A DNA stretch of 19,120 nt from an uncultured Blautia sp. (GTDB taxonomy: Bacteria > Bacillota > Clostridia > Lachnospirales > Lachnospiraceae): positions 1-19,120 of the forward strand of contig NZ_CAKRNY010000062.1 in NCBI RefSeq assembly GCF_934371575.1, given 5' to 3'. Below are positions 1 to 6,089 of the stretch, piece by piece (the first letter of the stretch is position 1; each line of letters starts with the position of its first letter). A program made the translations under genes and the position numbers. The notes beneath the pieces are model-generated. The model was given only the letters and a program-made list of their open reading frames with translations. It was not told the DNA's origin and did no database searches.

Positions 1-648
1 CTTGTGGCAAGAGAAGAAATGCCGGATTTCACATGGGATGATCTGAGAGATAAGAGAGTTCTTGGCGGTCGTAAAGGTGGCATGCCGGAAATGGTATTTG
101 AGTACATTTTAAAAAATCATAATATTGATCCGGCGACAGATCTGGAAATTGACCAGAGTATTGATTTTGGTTCCACTGCTGCTGCATTTACCGGTGACAT
201 GTCAGCAGATTTCACTGTTGAATTTGAGCCTTCCGCAACTGCCCTGGAAAAAGAAGGAAAAGGTTACGTAGTGGCTTCTCTTGGTGTGGATTCCGGTTAT
301 GTCCCCTATACCTCTTACAGTGCAAAGACCAGCTTTCTAAACGAAAACCCACAGATTATCCAGAGCTTTACCAATGCCCTTCAAAAAGGCATGGACTATG
401 TACAAAGCCATTCTCCTGAGGAAATTGCGCAGGTGATTTCCCCACAATTCCCGGAAACAGATATGGATACTCTTACCACAATTGTCAATCGTTATTATGA
501 GCAGGATACCTGGAAAGAAAATCTGATGTTTGAGAAGGATAGCTTTGAACTGCTGCAGGATATTCTGGAAAGTGCAGGAGAATTGGGGAAACGGGTGGAT
601 TACGAACAGCTGATTACCACAGAGTTTGCAAAATCCGCTTTCCTTTAA
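1..648 (+). CDS. ABC transporter substrate-binding protein, NMT1/SsuA-like (3' part only)
   Basis: The reading frame is already open at base 1 (codons CTT GTG GCA), so the 5' part lies outside the window and no start codon or signal peptide can be seen. About 215 residues remain. They look like the C-terminal part of a periplasmic-binding-protein-like II domain of the NMT1/SsuA/TauA type: an 'LGGRKGGMPEMVFEYIL' segment typical of the domain that binds small organic ligands, then a conserved-looking 'YTSYSAKTSFLNENP' turn, and a helical C-terminus in which residues such as 'FTNALQKGMDYV' match the family's final helices. Such proteins deliver sulfonates, pyrimidines/thiamine precursors, nitrate-like or amine ligands to an ABC permease. 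The ligand cannot be told from this fragment. It is the last gene of its transcription unit, since a bidirectional terminator follows. It is unrelated to the sugar operon on the opposite strand. Confidence 0.8.
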   Translation, partial: LVAREEMPDFTWDDLRDKRVLGGRKGGMPEMVFEYILKNHNIDPATDLEIDQSIDFGSTAAAFTGDMSADFTVEFEPSATALEKEGKGYVVASLGVDSGYVPYTSYSAKTSFLNENPQIIQSFTNALQKGMDYVQSHSPEEIAQVISPQFPETDMDTLTTIVNRYYEQDTWKENLMFEKDSFELLQDILESAGELGKRVDYEQLITTEFAKSAFL

Positions 649-682
649 AAATTAACGCTATAAAAATATAACAATATTTGCA

Positions 683-738
683 AAAAGAGATATGGAAAAC
701 ATATGAGATGCTCACTCATATTGTACCATATCTCTTTT
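683..738. terminator. Nested bidirectional terminator between convergent genes
   Basis: Outer arms AAAAGAGATATGG (683-695) and CCATATCTCTTTT (726-738) are a perfect 13-bp inverted repeat. Inside them is a second 7-bp hairpin, ATATGAG (701-707) with CTCATAT (715-721). The outer arms supply a T-run on the + strand (735-738 and on) and, read in reverse, a five-U run on the - strand (682-686). It serves the binding-protein gene (+) and the LacI-family gene (-). The remaining 649-795 sequence is A/T-rich and shows no gene. Confidence 0.85.
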
Positions 739-795
739 ATTTACTCCAACAACAGCCCCACTCCATGCGGATGCAAAACCTTGTTACCGAAATAT

Positions 796-1833
796 TTATT
801 CCGACTGATTCACCGACTCCCGGATGCATGGAATACACTCCACATAGCAATTTCCATTATCCAGTTTTACTTCTTCTTTTTTCAAAATACCAATAATAAT
901 CTGGCAGGCTTTGTATCCGATATCGTGTAACGGAAGCGCCATCGTGGTAAGCGGTGGTTTTTCATAGCATGCCATTTCACGGTTATCATAGCCTGCAACC
1001 GCTATATCTTTGCCGGCGTGAAGTCCCAGTTCCTCCAGTCGGTCATAAGTTCCTCCAGCCATAAAATCATTCATACAGAAAATGGCAGTGGCACCTTTAG
1101 CCAGAAGAAGGTCTGTATTGTCATAGCCACTCTGACGATCCCAGTCACCATAGGTAATCATATCCGGATCATAGAGAATTCCCCCCTCAAACAGGGCTTT
1201 CTGATACCCTTCCAGACGGGACTGCGTATGAATACTCTCTTTCTTTCCGGCAATCACACCGATTTTTTTGTGTCCTTTGGAGACAATATAACTGACCAGA
1301 TCATACGCACCTTTTATGTCTTTCACTACCACAGAAGGAATCTTCTCACTGCCTGTAAACCCGTAGGCAACCACTGTGGGAATTGGAAGATCTTCAGGAA
1401 TGATGTTGATCAGGCGCTCATGGGCAGCCACGTAGATGATTCCCTCTACCTGCTTTGCAAGAAGCTTCTGGATTTCCTGCCGCACGATTTCCTTGTGGCG
1501 GTTGTCACGATAATAGTTATCCTGGAATTTCTTATAAAGGCGAAGATTTACAAGGAGGATCTGGTAATCTTCTTCCTCGCAGTATTCTGTAATTCCATCA
1601 ATAATATCCGGAAGGGCAAAGACTGTCATGTCCTCTGCAATAACACCAATGCTTCTGGTGTTCTTGGTTTTCAGATTCTTGGCTACGTAGTTGGGGGTGT
1701 AGTTCATTTCACGGATCACCCGTTCTACACGCTCCCTGGTGGCGTCACCAACACTGCCTTTATGATTGATAATATTGGAAACTGTGGCAACAGATACGTT
1801 GCAGGCTTTTGCAATTTCTTTTATGGTCGGCAT
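796..1833 (-). CDS. LacI-family transcriptional regulator of the adjacent sugar operon
   Basis: 345 residues, normal for the family. The N-terminus is a textbook LacI helix-turn-helix (residues 3-22: 'IKEIAKACNVSVATVSNII'), followed by the hinge 'YTPNYVAKNLKTKNTRSIGVI' (about 45-65), whose Leu54 is the leucine that intercalates at a central CG step in known family members. The rest is a two-lobed periplasmic-binding-type effector domain, with 'GHKKIGVIAGKK', 'FCMNDFMAGG' and 'IAVAGYDN' as recognisable family landmarks. The start is supported by AAGGAG six bases upstream (GGAAGGAGATTCCC before ATG). It lies 161 bp downstream of yesL on the same strand and has its own candidate promoter, so it may be both co-transcribed and independently expressed. 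Inference: it controls the GH127/transporter operon by binding the TTAATCGTTT sites at 8060-8279, with an arabinose-containing sugar as inducer. Confidence 0.93.
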   Translation of the reverse strand: MPTIKEIAKACNVSVATVSNIINHKGSVGDATRERVERVIREMNYTPNYVAKNLKTKNTRSIGVIAEDMTVFALPDIIDGITEYCEEEDYQILLVNLRLYKKFQDNYYRDNRHKEIVRQEIQKLLAKQVEGIIYVAAHERLINIIPEDLPIPTVVAYGFTGSEKIPSVVVKDIKGAYDLVSYIVSKGHKKIGVIAGKKESIHTQSRLEGYQKALFEGGILYDPDMITYGDWDRQSGYDNTDLLLAKGATAIFCMNDFMAGGTYDRLEELGLHAGKDIAVAGYDNREMACYEKPPLTTMALPLHDIGYKACQIIIGILKKEEVKLDNGNCYVECIPCIRESVNQSE

Positions 1834-1925
1834 GGGAATCTCCTTCCGTTTTTCTTATCGTGTTAAAATGGCATCTCGCCAAATTCCAAATTCTTTTATC
1901 GGACAAATTTACTATATATAATCTT

Positions 1926-1955
1926 ATCATACTTCATTCACAGCTACAATCACAA
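1926..1955 (-). promoter_or_regulatory. Candidate promoter of the LacI-family gene
   Basis: On the - strand TTGTGA (1955-1950) is separated by 18 bases from TATGAT (1931-1926), giving a predicted start near 1919 and a leader of about 85 bases. The 1834-1994 gap contains no strong terminator after yesL (only a 6-bp AGAAAG/CTTTCT repeat), so read-through from the operon is also possible. Confidence 0.4.
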
Positions 1956-1994
1956 CTTCGGTATCTAACTTCGCTCCAGGTAGAAAGTTCTTTC

Positions 1995-2708
1995 TCACTT
2001 CTCTGCTACTCCACCATTCTGCCTCTCAAAGGGCTGCAGGATTCTTCTCTCAACTGCCCGATTGACACAGGCATAAACAATCATCTGTGGAAAGGAAACA
2101 CCAATGGTAAGCAGCAGAAACAGAGAATATGGTGCCAGAGCCAGCAAAATGCCGCCAGCAATTACAACTGTCACCACAATCACAATACTCATTTTCCACT
2201 CCAATGCCATTAGGATCAATGTGTTTTTCAACAGTGCGCCAGCTCCCAGATCCAGCATGGCAGACATTACGAAATAGTAAGCTCCAATCAGAATTGCAAA
2301 AATCATTACTCCCATTCCGCATCCGATCAGCACGTCATGAGTCGTTCCCTTACCAAAATTGCCAGCCAGACTCATCAGATAATATGCGTAAAATCCAAGA
2401 ACGCCTGTAAGCAATCCGGCAGGAATATTTTTCAGAATACCAGACTTAAATTCCTTCCAGTAATCCTCCAGGGAAAATCCATATCCCACTCTGTAAATTT
2501 CCAGAAGATAACGATTTAAGGCAGCCAGAGCAGCGGGAATAGTCACTATGGGAATACAGCATAAAAGAAACAGCATATTCACCACAACCAGTCTTCCTGC
2601 ATAATTCCAGAGAACATAGCCAACTCTCTTTATACCGCCTGCTGGTGTTTCCTTTTCTTTATCGTTGTTTCCCTGATACCAGTCCATAAATCTTTTTGTC
2701 AGTCGCAT
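1995..2708 (-). CDS. yesL: YesL family membrane protein (DUF624)
   Basis: About 237 residues with five or so hydrophobic segments: roughly 35-60, 95-118, 126-150, 168-190 and 192-212 of the longer reading. The segment 'NMLFLLCCIPIVTIPAALAALN' is the characteristic first membrane span of the DUF624/YesL family, which is found almost exclusively beside carbohydrate ABC transporters in Firmicutes and whose biochemical role is unknown. Two in-frame ATGs are available. I chose the inner one (2708) because GGGAG then sits six bases before it, whereas it directly abuts the outer ATG (2714). It follows the MalG-type permease by 62-68 bp, with a strong hairpin in the gap, and is the last transport-linked gene before the regulator. 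Confidence 0.85.
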   Translation of the reverse strand: MRLTKRFMDWYQGNNDKEKETPAGGIKRVGYVLWNYAGRLVVVNMLFLLCCIPIVTIPAALAALNRYLLEIYRVGYGFSLEDYWKEFKSGILKNIPAGLLTGVLGFYAYYLMSLAGNFGKGTTHDVLIGCGMGVMIFAILIGAYYFVMSAMLDLGAGALLKNTLILMALEWKMSIVIVVTVVIAGGILLALAPYSLFLLLTIGVSFPQMIVYACVNRAVERRILQPFERQNGGVAEK

Positions 2709-2726
2709 AAGCATCTCCCAGACTTC

Positions 2727-2756
2727 TTTCAGGCAGGGCTTTCACCCTGCCTGAAA
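2727..2756 (-). other. Intercistronic hairpin between permease and yesL
   Basis: TTTCAGGCAGGG (2727-2738) and CCCTGCCTGAAA (2745-2756) form a perfect 12-bp stem with a 6-base loop. On the coding (-) strand the stem is followed by GAAGTCTGGGAG, the yesL ribosome binding site, and not by a U-run. This makes a processing, stabilising or translation-damping element more likely than a full terminator. Confidence 0.75.
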
Positions 2757-2776
2757 TTATCAATATTGTTATATTT

Positions 2777-3634
2777 TTAATTTTTCATACCAGTGAGCAC
2801 AATACCTTCCACAAAGCTCTTCTGCCCAAGAATATAAATCACAATACCTGGAAGGATTGTCATAAATGTTGCTGCCAGTGCCACCGGCCAATTTGTTCCG
2901 AAGGAACCGGTAAAGTTAGTCAGCGCAATGGCAAAGGTAAATTTGCTCATGCTGTTAATGTAAATAATCTGCTGAAGCAGGTCGTTCCAGATCTGTATAA
3001 ACAGCATCATTCCAACTACAACAACCGCCGGTTTGATGGAAGGTACCAGAATCGTCCACAGAATACGCATTCTTCCGGCTCCGTCAATAGATGCCGCCTC
3101 ATCAAGCTCCTTCGGAATTGTCATCAGGAACTGACGGATCAGGAAAATATTAAAGAAACCACCACCAGTTAAGAATGGCAGTATCAGAGGCCAGTATGTG
3201 TCTCCAAGTCCCAGACCCTTCGTCCAGAAAATATACAGAGGAATCAGTGTTACCATTCCCGGAAGAAGAATAGTTCCAACACAGATGTTGAAAATCAGCT
3301 TTTTCCCACGGAAACGAAGTCTTGCAAAAGCATATCCACAGAAAATAGCAGTAATGGTACCAAAGGTAACCGCCGGAATAATAATAGTAAAGGTATTCTT
3401 AAAATAGGTCCAATACTCAAAGGTCTCCAGAGCCTTGGAATAGTTTGACCAAAGCCACTCATGAGGAATAAAAGAAGGCGGGTACTCATTCAGTGTAGCC
3501 GTGCTCATCAAAGAAGACCGGAATATCCACCAAATTGGCAGAAGCACCAGCGCCGCCAGAATCAATACAATGAAAAATGCCAGAATGTTAAAGGCTTTTT
3601 CTTTTCGCTTTCTGCTTGCCATTTTTCCAGCCAT
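2777..3634 (-). CDS. Carbohydrate ABC transporter permease, MalG type
   Basis: 285 residues, usual length for the MalG/UgpE/LplC-type inner-membrane subunit. Membrane spans are visible at about 16-37, 85-105, 115-135, 145-165, 200-215 and 255-275. The cytoplasmic EAA loop that docks on the ATPase is present as 'EAASIDGAGRMRILWTI' (about 179-195). The start follows the upstream permease stop by three bases, and its ribosome binding site (GAGAGGGGG) lies inside the end of that gene, indicating translational coupling. A second ATG four codons in (3622) is possible but has a weaker site. It works as a heterodimer with the next permease. No ATPase gene belongs to the operon, so this loop must contact a shared ATPase, plausibly the MsmK encoded at 9442-10554. 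Confidence 0.93.
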   Translation of the reverse strand: MAGKMASRKRKEKAFNILAFFIVLILAALVLLPIWWIFRSSLMSTATLNEYPPSFIPHEWLWSNYSKALETFEYWTYFKNTFTIIIPAVTFGTITAIFCGYAFARLRFRGKKLIFNICVGTILLPGMVTLIPLYIFWTKGLGLGDTYWPLILPFLTGGGFFNIFLIRQFLMTIPKELDEAASIDGAGRMRILWTILVPSIKPAVVVVGMMLFIQIWNDLLQQIIYINSMSKFTFAIALTNFTGSFGTNWPVALAATFMTILPGIVIYILGQKSFVEGIVLTGMKN

Positions 3635-3637
3635 TTC

Positions 3638-4555
3638 TCATTCCCCCTCTCCGAAAATCTGCTCTTTCTGTGTTTTAAAGAGTACTGCTGTAAAAATTCC
3701 AACCAGGATAAAGAAGATAACCGAATAAGCGGCAGCATATCCCAGCTTGTTTTTCTTAAATGCGTAAAGATAAATGACATAAGACATAAACATGGACTTT
3801 TTGCCCGGTCCGCCATCTGTGAGTGCCAGTGCCGGATTGATAACCTGAAGGTGCGTGATCAAAGCTGTCAGTACATTGTAAAAAATGATCGGAGAAATAC
3901 TGGGAATGGTAACATTCCAGAAACGCTGCCATGCATTTGCACCATCAATTTCCGCAGCTTCCATATACACACGCGGAACATTCTGAAGTCCGGCAAGAAA
4001 TACTACGATCAGGTTTCCACTTGTCCAGATTGCAATTACCACCAGGGAAGGCACAACCTGACTCGGACTGTCCAGGAACCTCTGAGGCTTCATCCCAAAC
4101 ATTCGAAGAACGAAATTAAAAAGTCCGAAGTTGCCTTCATATAACCATTGCCATCCCTTATACACACCAATTGCCGGTAAAAGGTATGGAATGAAGAAGA
4201 TAGAACGGAAAATTGTCCGTCCCCATATTTTCATATTCAGAAGCAGGGCTACCAGAAGTGAATAAATAATAGCACCTACCACAGCCAGAAGAGCGTACAG
4301 AATTGTCGCTTTTATAGAATCTGCAAAATAAATATCCTTTGTAAAAATACGCTGGAAGTTGTCCATTCCCACAAACTCCGGTGAAGAAAGGCCATTCCAT
4401 TTAAACACACTCAAAATAAATACTGCCAGTGTCGGCAGATAACTGATCAGGCTCACTCCCAGAAATGCCGGTATCAGACAGAGATAAGCGGTCCTTTCTT
4501 CTTTTCTACCGTCTCTTGATGTCACTTGCATTTTGTTTTTCTTATTTGATTTCAT
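3638..4555 (-). CDS. Sugar ABC transporter permease, MalF/UgpA type
   Basis: 305 residues with about six membrane spans (roughly 22-50, 82-108, 115-135, 168-190, 222-240, 270-295). The EAA loop reads 'EAAEIDGANAWQRFWNVTIP' (199-218), a classic ATPase-docking signature of CUT1-class sugar importers. The short N-terminus lacks the extra periplasmic domain of enterobacterial MalF, as usual in Firmicutes. GAGGTG upstream of the ATG is the likely ribosome binding site. It lies 118 bp after the sugar-binding-protein gene, with a large hairpin in the gap, and three bases before the MalG-type partner. Confidence 0.93.
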   Translation of the reverse strand: MKSNKKNKMQVTSRDGRKEERTAYLCLIPAFLGVSLISYLPTLAVFILSVFKWNGLSSPEFVGMDNFQRIFTKDIYFADSIKATILYALLAVVGAIIYSLLVALLLNMKIWGRTIFRSIFFIPYLLPAIGVYKGWQWLYEGNFGLFNFVLRMFGMKPQRFLDSPSQVVPSLVVIAIWTSGNLIVVFLAGLQNVPRVYMEAAEIDGANAWQRFWNVTIPSISPIIFYNVLTALITHLQVINPALALTDGGPGKKSMFMSYVIYLYAFKKNKLGYAAAYSVIFFILVGIFTAVLFKTQKEQIFGEGE

Positions 4556-4574
4556 GCCCGCACCTCTTAAAAGA

Positions 4575-4634
4575 GGGCTGACCGGTATCTGTCCGGAATA
4601 TGGGATATCATCCTTGAACAGTAACCGGTCAGCC
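4575..4634 (-). other. Intercistronic long-loop hairpin between binding protein and permease genes
   Basis: GGGCTGACCGGT (4575-4586) and ACCGGTCAGCCC (4623-4634) are a perfect 12-bp GC-rich inverted repeat around a 36-base loop. No U-run follows on the - strand. The position, just after the binding-protein gene and before the permeases, is where binding-protein operons commonly carry stem-loops that protect the upstream message and lower permease expression. Confidence 0.75.
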
Positions 4635-4673
4635 CAGTTGCTATACTACATTCATCTGATCACTCACAGCTTA

Positions 4674-6029
4674 TCAGCCATTGTTCTCAGCAAAAATGTC
4701 CTGAAGCTCTTCCAGATTCTCGCTGATTGCTTCTTCCATGGTCTCTTCTCCAGCCCATACACTTGAGAATACAGAATCCAGAGTTGCGTTGAACTCTTCT
4801 GTTCCGTTTACATAATACCAGGATGTGGACTGTGCATTATTCATAGCGTAATCAACAACTGCGCTCTTGTACATATCCTTATCCGGATAGTTCGGGTTGC
4901 TGATCCATTTGTCTGTTTTCTCAGGATCTGTATACCAGGAATCCAGGATCGGCATCCATGTTCCGGCTTCGATCAGGGACCAGGAATTTTCTTCCTGATA
5001 GTACCATTTCAGCCATTCCATAGCTTCTTCCGGATGCTCTGTGGTGGAGAATACAACGTTTGGTCCGCCAGTACAGATTGTAACTTTTTCTTTCATGTAA
5101 GGAAGAACACCTACGCCATAATCGAAATCAGCGCTTGGTCCAAGGAAGGTGCCCACGTTCCATGCACCATCTGTTGCCATAACTACTTTTTTGCTTCCAA
5201 GGGAGGACTCAAGAGCATTTGCAGCACTTGTTACAGGAGGTGCACAGTGATAAACATCTGACAGATCTGCAATTCTCTGAAGCGCTTCTACTGTTTCCGG
5301 AGAGTCTATGGTACACTCAGAACCGTCTTCGCTGTAATATCCGCCGCCATTTGATTTCGCCCAGACTTCCAGCTGCCATGGCAGTGTATTAATGGTGCAT
5401 CCGTAAATATCTACGTTATCCGGATCAAAATCTGGATCCAGAGCATTCTTTCCATTGATATCCAGTGTCAGCTTCTGTGCTGTTTCTACAAAAGTATCCC
5501 AATCCCATGCATTCTCAGCATCAGCCGGAGGCGTAACTTCGGATGGATCGATTCCCTGTTTCTCGCAAACCTCTTTCAGAAGGTCGTTGTTGTACCAGAG
5601 GTTCAGAACCTCGTTTGCTGCAGAATATGCAACTGGTGTGCCTTCATAGCGGAAGGTCAGACAGTCAAGTGGTTTGGCATCGCCTTCGCCATACATTGTA
5701 CTGATATCTGCGAGAAGTCCGTTCTCAGCAAATTTCAGAACGCCAGCCTCACTCATAATACCGGTATCCGGAAGCTCACCAGCTGTTGCCATAGCGTTCA
5801 GTTTGGTAACGTATGTGTCATGATCGATCTTAACAACCTCTACTTCAATCTTGTCCTGCTCACTGTTGAACTTGTCTGCAACTGCCTGTGTAGCAGCTGT
5901 CTCAGTCTCATTTCCCCACTGGGCATATGTGATCTTTACTCTGTCGCCGTCTGCTGCAAAAACCGGAACTGCTGCTCCAACCATCATTGTTCCTGCAAGT
6001 AAAATCCCCAATAACTGTTTTTTCTTCAT
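4674..6029 (-). CDS. Extracytoplasmic sugar-binding protein of the ABC transporter (family 1 type)
   Basis: About 451 residues from the chosen ATG, typical for CUT1 sugar-binding proteins. The start at 6029 is preferred over the longer open frame (to 6086) because AAGGAG sits seven bases upstream and the resulting N-terminus is a clean signal peptide: 'MKKKQLLGILLAG', a hydrophobic core, then 'VPVFA' with cleavage likely before 'ADGDRV'. The mature start 'VKITYAQWGN' and the later 'KKVVMATDGAWNVG' and 'GGPNVVFSTTEHPEEAMEWLKWY' segments are typical of the family. There is no lipobox cysteine at the cleavage region, unusual for a Gram-positive binding protein, so membrane anchoring is unexplained. 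It lies 60 bp after the GH127 gene and has its own candidate promoter. The substrate is inferred from GH127 to be an arabinofuranose-containing oligosaccharide or glycoside. Confidence 0.93.
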   Translation of the reverse strand: MKKKQLLGILLAGTMMVGAAVPVFAADGDRVKITYAQWGNETETAATQAVADKFNSEQDKIEVEVVKIDHDTYVTKLNAMATAGELPDTGIMSEAGVLKFAENGLLADISTMYGEGDAKPLDCLTFRYEGTPVAYSAANEVLNLWYNNDLLKEVCEKQGIDPSEVTPPADAENAWDWDTFVETAQKLTLDINGKNALDPDFDPDNVDIYGCTINTLPWQLEVWAKSNGGGYYSEDGSECTIDSPETVEALQRIADLSDVYHCAPPVTSAANALESSLGSKKVVMATDGAWNVGTFLGPSADFDYGVGVLPYMKEKVTICTGGPNVVFSTTEHPEEAMEWLKWYYQEENSWSLIEAGTWMPILDSWYTDPEKTDKWISNPNYPDKDMYKSAVVDYAMNNAQSTSWYYVNGTEEFNATLDSVFSSVWAGEETMEEAISENLEELQDIFAENNG

Positions 6030-6053
6030 ACTACTTCTCCTTTTCTTAGTCAT

Positions 6054-6083
6054 ATTATAACGGCTTTTCCTGGCCGCTGTAAA
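6054..6083 (-). promoter_or_regulatory. Internal promoter before the sugar-binding-protein gene
   Basis: On the - strand TTTACA (6083-6078), 18 bases, TATAAT (6059-6054). The predicted start is near 6047, only about 18 bases before the ATG and just ahead of the ribosome binding site at 6042-6036. This would let the binding protein and permeases be made without GH127. Confidence 0.55.
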
Positions 6084-6089
6084 CATTTA

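Noticed and set aside
678..930. Two overlapping small + strand frames (72 and 75 codons)
   Set aside because: They run through the bidirectional terminator and into the 3' end of the LacI-family gene, with no ribosome binding site or recognisable product.
6030..6086. 19-codon N-terminal extension of the sugar-binding protein
   Set aside because: It precedes a proper signal peptide with charged residues, overlaps the internal promoter and contradicts the well-placed AAGGAG before ATG 6029.
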